A stretch of DNA of 64,000 bases from Zelopaecilomyces penicillatus (lineage: Eukaryota; Ascomycota; Sordariomycetes; Hypocreales; Pseudodiploosporaceae): NCBI GenBank assembly GCA_005765155.1, contig VCCP01000004.1, positions 4,712,001-4,776,000 of the forward strand. Direction: 5' to 3'. Positions within the stretch are counted from its first letter, which is position 1. Each line of letters opens with the position of its first letter. Position numbers and translations under genes: made by a program. Of the stretch, positions 13,682 to 24,804 are shown piece after piece. A model generated the notes under the pieces. It was not told where the DNA came from. It ran no database searches and saw only the letters and a program-made list of their open reading frames with translations.

Positions 13682-16600
13682 ATGCTTCCTAAAGCCCCCC
13701 GGATATGGGCATTTCTCTGCCTGTTCCTGGCTCTGCAGCTTGCCGCTGCACAGAGCCTTGACGTTGAGAGGCGTGACGATGGCAACGCCGTGGCAAAGCC
13801 ATCACCACTTCCTCCGAACCCAAGTCCTACTGCTCAAGACGGTGATGATACGAAAGATAATCCAACCGGCGTCATGACCGATGCCCCTCAGGCAACTACG
13901 ACCAAGGCTCCCGACCTCACCAATGGAACTTCCGCATATCTCATTACCTCTTCTATCGTAACCAATGGCCCCCTTGACAACTCAACCTTTCTTAACGGTA
14001 TGTCATGCTCGAATCTCTCTGTTGTCCCTTTTTGCGGTATCATCCAGCTGTCATCTGCAACCTAACTTTGATTTCTGTTACATTTTTTGACGTCACTTTG
14101 AACATTGGTTCACTAACATGATGTCGACAGTTACCATTCCCGCCGGACACTTGCCTCTACCCCCCCAAATCACTCCAGGATGGGGTGTTGCTGGTATGAT
14201 TATGATTCTGACGGGAGCTGTTTACACTCTCGTTGGCATCAAGAATCGCTGGATCCATTCCTTCTTCTCAACCGCCTACATCACTGCTCTCGGTGTCGCA
14301 GTCCTTATCGTTTACGTCATGAATGTCCCTGTTAGCAATGGTTTGCAAGGCGGATATGTCGCTGCCATCATTCTATCCGGTTGTGCTCTTGGCGCGGCCT
14401 CAATGTTTTTCAAAGAAATCACAGAGGGACTCGGCTGTGCCCTGGGTGGTTTCTGCATGAGCATGTGGCTGCTTACCTTGCTCCCTGGTGGGTTGCTCCA
14501 TTCGGTGGCCGCAAAGGCCATCTTCATAGCGTCCTTTACCGTTGTTGGATTTGCCTTTTACTTCAGCCGATACACTCGTGACTGGGCACTTATTGTGACC
14601 ATCTCTTTTGCTGGCGCGACTGTGACTGTTCTAGGAATTGACTGTTACAGCCGGGCCGGTTTAAAGGAGTTTTGGGCTTACGTTTGGCATCTCAATGACA
14701 ACCTTTTCCCTCTTGGAGCCGACACCTACCCTGTCACCAAGGGAATTCGAGTCGAGACGGCTGCCATCATTATTCTTTGCATATTCGGCATCATTTCTCA
14801 GATTAAACTTTGGAGAATTGTTCGCGAACAGAGAGAAAAGAGAGCGGCTGAGCGCGCCGAGGGTCAGCGTAACATGGAAGAAGAGGAAGAAAATGTCGGC
14901 CGTCAAATTGAGGAGACCACAGCCCGTGATCGCCGCGAATGGGAACGTGTCTATGGAGAGGGTACGCTTGCCAGCGGAACTGTATCCCGATATTCTGGCG
15001 TTGGTGATGCTAGCAGTGAAAAGGGACTGCGAAGCAGCAATGCCGGCTCAACTTATGCTCACTCCAAGGCGGACGGGATCGAGTTGTCTGATATGTCAGA
15101 CACCAGCCAGGCCGCTGTCCCCGGTGCTTTGATGGCTTCGGAAGACGCAAATGAAGGAAAGGTCACTGTTCGTGTCGCTGCAGACGATGTCGTTGAGGCG
15201 ACCGGTAGTGATGATGATGATATCATGGACGAAAAGGCAGCAGCTGCAGCAGCTGATGGTACTGCGGAACATCTCTCTTCTACCGCTGGAAGCAAACGCG
15301 TGTCACGGAACAGCAAGCGCACTTCTCGCGCGACCGCCGACAGCAAGCGGACATCTCGACAACAGCAAACCGTTACACCAGCTCCCGAAGTTGTTCCATT
15401 GCCCTTTACGGTTCCTGATAATGAAGATACCAAATCACAGGGTGACAGATCATCTGTAGCAACATTTGCAGATGAGGATGTTCCTACTCGCGCCCCACGT
15501 CACCGTCAATCTATTGTCAAGAGACTTTCTCAGAGTTCTGTTGAGTTGCTGCGAAGTCTTTCTCAACGCGCCCCCGGTGACCGCCAGCGTAAGCACGGTG
15601 AGAGCTCAGAGGACCTTGTTGAAGCCCCGGTCGCCGTCGACGATGATGCGAGCTCTATTGCCGCAACCTTTGATGGCGAGAGTGTCAGCTGCGGTGATCG
15701 CCAATCAATTATCAGTGTAGACAACCGCAAAGACATTGAGATCACTGCCAATCTCGCTCAAGAGCCGGAGAAACCCGAGGCGTCCATCCAACCCAAGTCG
15801 GAAAAGGCCGCCCAACGAAGCGAGAAGACTGATACGCCCAAGCCAACCGAGGAGAAGAGCGTAACGCCTACCGAACCCCAGAAGACCGAATCACCCGAGA
15901 CCGCTGAGATTGCCAAGCCCCAGGTTTTGGAGTCTGTCAAGGCTGTTGTTGATGAACCAACTGTGCCGACCGCTGACAACACAGAGCAAGCCGTTGTTGA
16001 ACCCCCCACAGAGCAAAATCTGCCTGAGCCTTCTGAGAAGGCCAAGTCAGTCGCATCAGTGGCCTCTGGGCCAATCGTGTTGACCAAAGACCGCCTACCA
16101 CGCTCACTATCCCGAGTCGCAATGTCTTATCGTACAAACGAATGGGCCAAGCACCTCAGTCTTGCTGATGCCCCCGAGCCCGATGAGCTACAGATTGACG
16201 CTGCTCCGCAATCCACTCAAGTGGCCAAGGAGGTGGCCCGAGTAGTCGATGTTGACGATCTTCAGATGACTGCCGAGACTGGTGTACCACCAACAGCCGT
16301 CAAGCGATCAGCCTCACAAGCCTCATACCACTCGACCCAAGTTCGCCCCATGTCAAGGACTGTATCCAAGAGGGAGAGCGCGTCTGGGTTGGTGATTGCT
16401 ACCAACGGTTCGGCAGATATCGATGTTCCTAACCGCAGCCCGGCCTCGCCTCCTCCGGTTGGATTTGCGCTGGGCCGTACTTCTTCCATTGGCCTGCACA
16501 GATCATCTTCAGGCTTTCAACCTATCGTCGAAGAGCAACTGGCGGCTGCTCCTAGCCCTACAATCCCCGAAGACGCCGCCGAGGATGGCAGCGGAGCACT

Positions 16601-17300
16601 TAGCCCTACACTGGGTGCCAGTGAATCTTTCCAACGACTACCTGTTCCCGGCGTTGTTTCATATTCTAGCCCACAGACACTGATTGGACAGCGGGAAACC
16701 TTCCTGCGCAACAGGTCTCAAGGCAACTTGCTCCAGAGCATGCCTGAGCCAGCTGCTGAGATGTACGTGTCAGCGAGTGATAACGGTTCTCTCCATAACT
16801 ATCCCATGTATGCTGCTGCCTTCAACTCCGACCCGGATGACCTCCCCCTTAGCCAGCGAAAGGAGATTATGCGCCAAAGCAGCCTCATGGCCCTGTCTGC
16901 CTCAAACCCTGCCCTGCAACGATCAAACAGCGGCGTTGAGAACTCTGAAGGTACAGCGTTTGACTCTCATCAGCCCAAGAGACAATCATCCGTCCCCACT
17001 ATTGCTGCACGAGAGGCTCGCTTGGCTAGCTTCCGACAGTCTGTCGCCCAGGACCTTCGAGTAGGCTCGCCACCCCCCGTTTCTACACCAATGGGTTCGA
17101 CTTCAAACTTGCTCAATGGAATTGACACGCAACGAAACATGCTCATGGGCCAGAAGGAGGCTGACGCGCAGCGAAGAGAAATGCAGAGGAGAGAAAAGGA
17201 GTGGCAAGATCGAGTCTTTGACAACAGGATGAGGAGTGGAGACTTGCTCGAAGCCCATCGCGAAGTATTGCGGAAAATGCAAAGCACGGCGAAGGAATAA
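13682..17300 (+). CDS. DUF4203 / TM7S3-TMEM198-like seven-TM protein with signal peptide and long disordered tail
   Basis: Exons 13682-13997 and 14131-17300 are separated by a 133-nt intron (GTATGT, branch CACTAAC, acceptor GACAG) and give 1161 residues. Residues 1-22 form a clear signal peptide ending in a run of alanines. A Pro/Ser/Thr-rich ectodomain with NGT and NST sequons follows to about 110. Seven hydrophobic helices lie roughly between 115 and 345, matching the layout of the DUF4203 (TM7S3/TM198) family. The last helix is followed by a strongly charged helix (KLWRIVREQREKR), then about 800 residues of Ser, Glu and basic low complexity with many SKRxSR-like motifs resembling kinase sites, and a charged C-terminal helix. 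Known members share the membrane core; the long cytosolic tail is typical only of filamentous fungi. A role as membrane sensor or scaffold is inference. The ATG at 13682 was chosen because it begins the signal peptide; the frame stays open upstream to 13475. Confidence 0.88.
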
Positions 17301-17421
17301 TAATGGGAAACTTGCCCCCACAACAATATTTACAATAAGAACAATCCACAAATCATTCCCTCACAACACCACATATCACACCATATCGAACCCCATCACA
17401 TTACTACACGCATACATTCAC

Positions 17422-17425
<4 letters not shown>

Positions 17426-17457
<32 letters not shown>
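17426..17457. repeat. AC dinucleotide microsatellite
   Basis: About 16 uninterrupted AC units starting about 125 bases after the stop codon of the DUF4203 gene, probably in its 3' untranslated region. Confidence 0.9.
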
Positions 17458-17458
<1 letters not shown>

Positions 17459-18229
17459 ACACAAAGAGCGGTAACGAGTCGAAACGACAAGCGGCACATT
17501 TTTCCTTAATCCATTTATTCTGGCGATTATTTCACAGCCTATTCATTCATCGGTTCCACCTTTTTTCTCACACCATTTGATACCAAGAGGAAGTTTAGGG
17601 GGTTCGTTTTCATACAATGCCGACAAAGTAAAGGAGGAGAGAGAGAGAAAAGGCTGATTTGAGAACTGGGCGAGGAGGTAATTTTTTGGTTCTCTATTTT
17701 TTGTCAGTTTTTATTTTATTTTATAAACAAAACAGATATCTTAATGATATAGGGCTTGGGTACATAGAGGGGAGTGCCTGGTGTTGGGGTCCCGCATGGG
17801 CTGCCAGGAGTTATTTTGTATATAAATTATACCATAGGTACGGAATACCATTCCTCATAATTTTTTTAAATAAAGGTTCTTGTCTGCTGTGATATGTGTG
17901 AAGATATAACTAATCTTGGAGTATTGATTGTGCTATGTTCTCGGTCAAATGGTTGAAATAAAATGCTATGATACTCTATTTTAATTCCAGGTGATTGTTC
18001 CATGTCTCTCTTGTCGTGGCGAACCAGCGCCCATTGACTTTTGCATATTAGAGAACCCGAAAGCCCAAAGTATGATTCTGCAGACGATGGCTCTCAAAGC
18101 ACATCTCTGATGTAGCTCAGCCAAAGTGTTTGTACTTAAAAAGAAAAGAGTTGAAATACATCACGTCATTTTGCCTGTTCCTCCTAACCCGAGGAGAAAG
18201 GAAGGACAAAAATACAAAGTATGAAAAGA

Positions 18230-18294
18230 TAGCGTGCACACGCTACATGAACTAGTTAACAGAAAAGTGAGCCGGCGTCATGGCAAGCGCCGGC
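18230..18294. other. two inverted repeats behind the pheromone receptor gene
   Basis: TAGCGTG (18230-18236) and CACGCTA (18239-18245) form a near-perfect palindrome with a 2-nt centre. GCCGGCG (18271-18277) and CGCCGGC (18288-18294) can form a GC-rich 7-bp stem with a 10-nt loop. Both lie 105-170 bases downstream of the minus-strand receptor stop, so they would fall in its 3' untranslated region. Function unknown. Confidence 0.5.
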
Positions 18295-18398
18295 CCGGAG
18301 TGTGGTGTCTCGGCCAGCAAGACTCTGGTATCTTTGGTTTTTTATAAACGGTTTAACGCCACCGCTTGCTAAGCGTCCGTTTTTGATGGTTGGCTTTT

Positions 18399-20287
18399 TC
18401 ACAAGCTTGAGCTAGATCTTGGTGACGTGTTGGTTGAGCGCGAGGGATGCCATATTCTGGCGGCGTCTTCGTAGTGGCAGGCTAAGGTTTTGGAGCGCTG
18501 CGGACTATTGCAACAGCTGCTGCTGGTGCTGTTGAGTCGAAGTGGTGGGAGGACGTGGAGAGGAATAGGACTTGGCGTGATGTTGCTGGTGGTGTTGATG
18601 TGTTGTGACTTGTTGGGTACTTTGCTGGATGTAGAGGTACTGGTGGAAAATGGATATCGAAAGGGAATGGCAAAGTTGAAGCGAGTGCGAAAGGGGAAAG
18701 GGTTGCGAGGAGATGCTGGAGTGTGGACGTCTTGTGAGTGAAACCTTGGTAAAAGAGGTTGTGGACGCTGAAGCCTTGCGGATTCTGGATTGTTGAAATG
18801 AACAGAGGATAGAAAGTTTAGAGAAGGGACATCTTCGTGGTTTTGAGGAGAGCTTGCTCTTGTTGAGGAGCCGCTGAGGCTGGCGAGGCGGTTGGAGGAA
18901 GAGAAAGACGTGGCTTTCTGACTTTGTGGTCTTTTGAAGAAGAAGAAAAGAGAGAAAAGGAAGGAAGTGTTAGCCTGACGAACGTGAAACCAAAAAAAAG
19001 GGGGAGGAAACTGAGAGTCACAAACTTACCCTGCCACTGTCATGGGATTGTGTGAGCCCAGAGAGCCAAAAGAGCCGGAACCAAATGCTGCACGATCTGG
19101 ATCGTATTCTTGACCAAGACTGGGAAACAGCCTGTCTAGTCTGAAGAAGAGGAGAACGGTCCTGTAGCTATTGATGGCGTCCTTTGTCATACCAAAGAAG
19201 AGGAAGATGGGAACCGCCGACAGAATACAGATATAGCAGTTGTTTAAGAACAAAAAGTCAAGTTCGCGCAGGGGTAAGAAGACGACAGTATTCCACGGCG
19301 GCAGCATCGCACCCCCGGAGTCCTGGCGGTGGCTGTTGCGAATGACGTTGTAGTCAAAGGGTCGGAGGGGGCCCATGTTGATGATGTTGAGAACAGCTAG
19401 GGCTATGACGACGGGGAGGAACGGCGCCAGAATGGAGATGACCATGAGGTAGAGACGGCGTTTGGTGCGCTGGCTGCGTTGGCTGGCTACGCGGTTGCTG
19501 GATAGGGCGGACTCGGTGGTTTTGGCAACCTGGCGGAAGCGAAGATAGGTGAGGACTGTTGCAGGAAAAAAGGGGGAGGGGGTGTATGTTAGCTTTTCTG
19601 TGAAGCACGGAGCTTGGTGTTGTTGGTTCATGGCAACTTACCTGCATATACTGCTGCAATCAACGCCACAACCGCAGGGGCGAGGACGATGAAGACCAGA
19701 TACGGCCAGGCTGGGTAGGGTGCCCAGCTACATCCAACTAGGGTGCCGACGAGATATCTTCGAGCTGTCAGGGGGAAAGTCCAGGCCATCTGGATAAGCG
19801 GCAGTGGGAAGATGATGAGTGCCTGGACAATGTTACGTTTGCGCTTTTCCCTAACAGACAGCGGATGTGCCCGCAAAACACCGACTTGATGAGCAAGGTT
19901 CCGCATAATGGCAAGCAAACAGGTCGAGTAGAGCCCAATGGCCACATTGTGCAGGTAAGCGTCCACATCGCAAAGCCCCTCGCCAGACCACCACTGAGAG
20001 GTATCATCGTTTCGCCAGAGTAAGGCGTCGACAATGGTGCGTAGGTTCTGGAGCTCGACGTTGAGGATGAAGACGACGGCGGCGAGCTCGCCGTTGCGGC
20101 AGAGTAGGCGGAGGGGAACGAGACAGGCGAAGTTGGCGAGGATGGCGAAGAGGACGCGGCAGATGAGGTTGGCTGTGAGGGATGGAGTGGTGTAGGGCGG
20201 CGGCGGGAAGCTTGGGGATGGGATGATGTAGATGGGGGGACCGGCCCGGGGGAAGATGGGGTTGTGGTGACTGGGGGGGTATTCCAT
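18399..20287 (-). CDS. pre-1: STE3-type (a-factor-like) pheromone receptor, GPCR
   Basis: Three exons on the minus strand, 20287-19642, 19555-19030 and 18930-18399, give 567 residues. Introns of 86 and 99 nt have GTAAGT donors, and the second has a GGCTAACAC branch point. Seven hydrophobic segments lie near residues 40-62, 68-90, 108-132, 152-172, 194-215, 250-273 and 316-338. The conserved STE3 pattern is visible: a Trp-containing loop (SQWWSGEGLCDVDAYLHN), the charged turn after TM3 and a short third loop rich in Arg/Lys. In ascomycetes such receptors bind the lipid-modified mating peptide at the plasma membrane and couple to the G protein feeding the mating MAPK cascade. The 230-residue cytosolic tail is Ser/Pro/Gln-rich, as expected for phospho-regulation. 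The ATG at 20287 was chosen because it directly precedes TM1; the frame is open upstream. The tail exon has no conserved domain, so its 3' end is the least certain part. The symbol follows the Neurospora orthologue. Confidence 0.85.
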
Positions 20288-22067
20288 GATGAGTTGGTTG
20301 TTGGTTGTTGTTGGTGGTGTGTAACCGTTTTCTTGAAGATGTTTCGAACCAACGACGGGCGAGCTTTGATGGTGTTTTGGATGTAATAATGGGGAGAAGG
20401 AGAGTAAAAATGAAAAGAAAATGGCGATATGAAGAGAGAGAGAGAAGAAGAAGAATGGAATAAAGAGAAGAAGACCAGCTCTCTCTTTGATTCGGGGAAA
20501 AGCAATTGCAAGGGAAAGGAGAAAAGAGAAAAGGAGAGAGTGGAGGAAGATACGGGGATTGGGTTTCACAGTCTACAGCCCTCTACGAGGCGAAGCTCTT
20601 ATTCAGGAAACAACAAAAAGAGGTGACAAACATGGCTGCTGATGACTAGGGTTTGTAGGATGTCTAGATGCATTGAAGACAAATAAGAAGACAAAAAAAA
20701 AAGAGAGACATATTCTGTAGGCAGAGTCTCATTTGGATATGGGAAGCGGATGTGTGACTTTAAAAAGGGGGAGGGGTAGTTTATTGAATGGAGCGTGTCA
20801 ATAAGAGTTTGCTGTATAAACTACAACTGTGATTGACTGACGGAGAGACATCAAAAACATAGGAGCTTGAGATGTAGAAGATAGAGGGTCAGTATGAATT
20901 GAAGATGTTTAGCAGTGGAGGAGGAGAAACAGAGGGGTGCGTAAAGAGCAGGAGGGGTATGAATGACCGTCAATAGAGAATAAAAAGAGAATAAACAATT
21001 AATAAAAACGCCAGGTTTTTGCTGCAGACAGCGGCGCGGACCGCCGAACGATGGAAAATAAGCAGCGTTCCATTAGATAAGTTTGCTGTGTTTGATGTGG
21101 TCTGAGTAGAGGTGAACAGTAAAAAGTGACGTTCTTTCTTATTGAGAGGTTCTATTGACACCCAAATCGGGATGTGATGTGCATGCAGGACGGCTGCACG
21201 GTCCACCTTGGTGCATGGAGCACACACTGAATAAGTCTGAGATGTAGATGAGATGCTGTAGGGAAAGCAAAGAAGACCTGGGATTTGATGGGGGAAGCTT
21301 GTAAGAAGTAGCACATAAGACTGGGTATGTGAGAATAGGATGTTTGAGGAGACTGGGAGTGGCTGCAGGTTGTGGTGATGACTGAGGGTTGGAAGGCGAG
21401 ATTCGTTCGTGATGGAGAGTTTGCTTGGGGTACGACTACAAGGGATGATGCAGATGGACTTGCTGGAGCTGAAGTATACAGTATGGTTGGTATGAGGGGT
21501 GAGGAATGGTGTCGCCGTTACTGGTCAGCTTCTTCTTGGGATACTGGAGAGCTTTCTACCAAGAGTCACACCATGTATGTTGTCGCAATGAATGTGTGAA
21601 CAACTATTAATATGGCTTACACAAGCCACTGCATCAAGTTGTAGCTAGTGGAACAGACAGCAGCATCTGTGGCTGACGCAATTCCACTGTTGAATGCAAT
21701 ATCCTACAATCGCATTATTAACACCTCAAGTGCAATCAATGCGTCTACCAGTGGTTGTGGCCAATCACAGCAGCAAGTTATACTGCCATAAGCGCATAAT
21801 GGGGAGCTAATCTTATCGCGTCAAACACGCCTGCAAACGCGACGCCGGCAAGCTAGGTGGTGAAATGAAGACACCAGAGGAAAAATAGGGCCTGAGCGCA
21901 AAGCAAGGGCCAGCAAGAAGCTAGAACAATTATCCCCAGAGATAATCCCGAATCACCATCAATTTGTCCCCCCACCCACCATCAATCAACATCATCAACT
22001 CTGATTTGTCGCATCAACATCATCAACATCATCATCAACAATACCGAGAAACCCCACAACCGCCATC
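20288..22067. other. shared promoter region of divergent receptor and SSB genes
   Basis: About 1.8 kb between divergent starts. The part near the receptor is purine-rich on the plus strand (20400-20560), equivalent to a CT-rich leader on the receptor strand. Just before the SSB start there is a run of CATCAA/CAT repeats (about 21987-22040). No gene seen; ORFs here lack codon bias. Confidence 0.65.
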
Positions 22068-22619
22068 ATGTCGTCTTTCCTCCTCCGCCGCTCCACCGCC
22101 TCCATCATCTCCGCCCGCGCATTCAGCACCTCCTCGCCGCGCTCCCTCGCCCGCATCTCCATCATCGGCAACCTCGCCGACACTCCGGAGCTGCAGCCTA
22201 CCAGCAGCGGCCGCGATATCCTCAAGTACGCAGTCGCTAGCAACAGCGGGCCCAAGGATAACCGCCAGACGAGCTGGTTCCGCGTTACGAGCTTTGCTGA
22301 GGGCCCGCGCAAGGACTTTTTGCTGAGCTTGCCCAAGGGGTGTGTTTTTTTTCTTTCCTTTTTCAATTCTAGGCATATTGCGAACATAATGAATGCTAAC
22401 GTTTGGTGTGAAATCTAGTACGCAGGTTTTCGTCGAGGGCGATGCGTCTATTAGCACCTACCAAGATGCCAATGGCCAGACCCGAAGCAGCCTGAATGTT
22501 GTGCAGCGTGCGTAACCTCCAGCTTGAGTTGAAACACCGATAATTCCATCAGTGCTAACGAACAAACAGGAAGCATCGAGGTCCTCAAGCGCCCTCAGTC
22601 CACGGAGCACGGCGAGTAG
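22068..22619 (+). CDS. rim1: mitochondrial single-stranded DNA-binding protein (Rim1-like)
   Basis: Exons 22068-22339, 22419-22507 and 22570-22619 give 136 residues. The introns of 79 and 62 nt have GTGTGT and GTGCGT donors and GCTAAC branch points. The first 25 residues are Arg/Ser/Ala-rich without acid residues, a typical mitochondrial presequence (MSSFLLRRSTASIISARAFS). The rest is one OB fold of the bacterial SSB type: SIIGNLADTPEL, then the WFRV strand, the FVEGDAS strand and the SLNVVQ strand leading into a short basic end. Such proteins coat single-stranded mtDNA during replication. The length is close to yeast Rim1 (135 residues). The gene overlaps nothing and faces glutathione synthetase tail to tail. 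Confidence 0.92.
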
Positions 22620-22996
22620 ACAACTCAATGTTACAATGTAAAAAAAAACATGATGAACCTACTGAATCCAGTATGAATATCATCTTCCTAAAAAGACGAA
22701 TTCTCTCCGCTCCAAAGCGTATTTCCTACCTTTGTTTCCATTTGTCAGTCGGGTGTTGATTATGAAACGGAAATGGGACTTTGTACGGCTACGGCTACTA
22801 TTTCTATCACTTGTGTTTTTATGTACAACTAGGACGAATACCTGACTGAAATGCCAAATGAATATATATCAAAACGCCGCGGTGTATCCTCTTTCGTTCT
22901 ATTAAACTTTTATATGCAGAAAAGAAGACACCGACAACTGCATCAAAAGGTTTACTGGTAGGTTTACTTGTTTCTGATTCATGAGAAAACCCCTGA
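22620..22996. other. short convergent 3' intergenic region
   Basis: Separates the SSB (+) and glutathione synthetase (-) stop codons by 377 bases. AT-rich with A runs and an AATAT-rich stretch (22858-22872) that fit polyadenylation regions. Nothing else seen. Confidence 0.7.
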
Positions 22997-24804
22997 CTAA
23001 ACTAGATAGCAGCTGTCCATGCAGCCAAAACCCGCAGCGACGCCGCCCTCCTCACTCTTGTCGCCCTTGGTGCGGAGTAGGTACCCAGCCTCTTCGTTGT
23101 GTCGAATCTCCCCGGTGCTCTGGTTCCACAGGCATGTTCCATAGATGCCCAGCTCGCAGATGACGCCGCCTTGCTCAATGGCCCCGTTGCGAAGGATCAT
23201 GTTGGAAACGGGGGGAGGCGTGATGAGTTCCATGAGAATAAAGGAGCCCCAGTGCGCCTCGGGCACCGATCGAAGGTACTCGGGGATGGCTCCGCGGTAG
23301 ATGTTGTTGCCGCCGCCCTCGCGCTGGGGCTTGAGGACGTAGGCCTGGCAGGTTTCGGGGTCGAGGGCCTTTTTGCGGGCTTCTAGCCCGGCTTCGGAGG
23401 TGTCCATTGGGTAAATGTTTGTGAATGTTTTCCACAGTTGTGCGGCAGATTCGGTATCATCTTTGATGAAACGCCCCAGCATGGAGGGAGTAGACGCTGG
23501 ACGAGGAGTAGCGAGTACTTGCTGCACTTTTTTCGTACCGGCAAGTTGGGTTAGGACAGTTGGGCACTTGATAGCCGCGGAGCGCTCTAGATGATATCTA
23601 GCATCCCAGGCCTTTTGGTCTGGATAATCCCCAGGGCCATAGCCAGCTCGCATGTACACAACGGCCACTTCAAACACTCGGGCGGGGTTCTGGGGCAGCC
23701 GGAAGAGCAGCTGTCGAAGGGGCGTGTCGGCGATGGACGTGTGCTTGAGAACATCAGCAAACGGCAACCTGAAGACTGGCGCTGGTGTTCCTGAAGACGA
23801 TGAGCTCTTTAAGATTTGGTACTCTAGGTGCCGCTGGTCAAAGACATTGCGCTCGCCGCTCTGGACGAGGAAGATGATGCATTTAGGGTGGCCGAGGGTA
23901 GACTCTGGGTAGGCGTGGTACGCGGCCTCAATGCCGGCGGCTAGGCTTTCTATGCATTTGTTTTCTGGGAGATTGAGTGAGCCGGCTGGCAGGGCATTCC
24001 CAAGCAAGGGGTACTCTGTTGCGGCAAGATATCTAAAGAGAACCTGGTTTAGCTTCATCGGGATTTACGAAGTGGATGTACGTATTCTGACAAAGAGGAT
24101 TTGTGAGTACGGGGCTTGAGAGTTTAAACTTACTTGTGGAGTTGTGATGTGTGAAAAGAGAGACCACCAAAGGAGGATGCGATGGTGTTGAATTCGACTT
24201 GTTTTGCCTGCACAGAGGGAGGCGAGGTTGAAGTGTCTTGATGGACCATGTAGTCTGATCGAAACAACCCAAGTGATAACGGCTGAGATGTAGTGAGTGA
24301 GTGTTTGCTCGCTGTGTGTTCTTGTGAATTATAAGAGGACTCGATATGAGCTTACCTGCGTGTAGCCTTCACTTTTTACTTTGAGATGAATATCCCACAA
24401 ATTGCGGATAAAGTCATCTCCATCAACAACACTACAACCCAAACACATCCATCCCGTCAGTACAAGCTAAACCGTCATACCAATGTTTGCGTGTCTTCTC
24501 ACTCTTTCACCGTCTGCTCTAGAAACGCCTCATCACGACTAACCGAGGCATACAGCTCATTGTAAGCCTGCTGCACCGCCCGGCCCTGGGCGAAGCACTC
24601 CTGAGGGAACGGGCTGGGGAAGAGGGTGACGGGGACGTTGACGGCGGTGATTCCTGTTGGGTCGTTCTCGGCGGCGAGAACGGTTGGTGGCGTTCGGACA
24701 GCGAGGCCGTTGCCGATGGACCAGTCCTTGACGGTCTGGACGAGGGCCTCGGTCTCGCTGTCTGTGAGGGCGGGCGGGTATGCGGTGGTTGTTAATGAGG
24801 CCAT
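22997..24804 (-). CDS. gsh2: glutathione synthetase
   Basis: Four minus-strand exons, 24804-24503, 24431-24356, 24282-24134 and 24032-22997, give 520 residues; all junctions keep the frame. The enzyme joins gamma-glutamylcysteine and glycine with ATP, the second step of glutathione synthesis in the cytosol. Recognised eukaryotic GSH-synthetase features: GDDFIRNLWDIH near residue 105, FRSDYM and the substrate-binding KQVEFNTIASSFGG in exon 3, the glycine-rich ATP-binding loop KPQREGGGNNIY, the ME-L-IxPP segment, and the C-terminal VAAGFGCMDSCYLV block. Length fits fungal members (yeast is 491). The start at 24804 is the first ATG in a bias-rich frame. Intron 2 (24355-24283) is bounded by GTAAGC and CTCAG. 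The coding region looks intact. Confidence 0.95.

Larger units (their letters stand above)
17301..18398. other. 3' intergenic region between convergent genes
   Basis: Holds the 3' ends of the plus-strand DUF4203 gene and the minus-strand pheromone receptor. It contains a long AC repeat (about 17426-17457), an AT-rich stretch around 17690-17980, and two inverted repeats just after the receptor stop codon. No gene seen. Confidence 0.7.
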
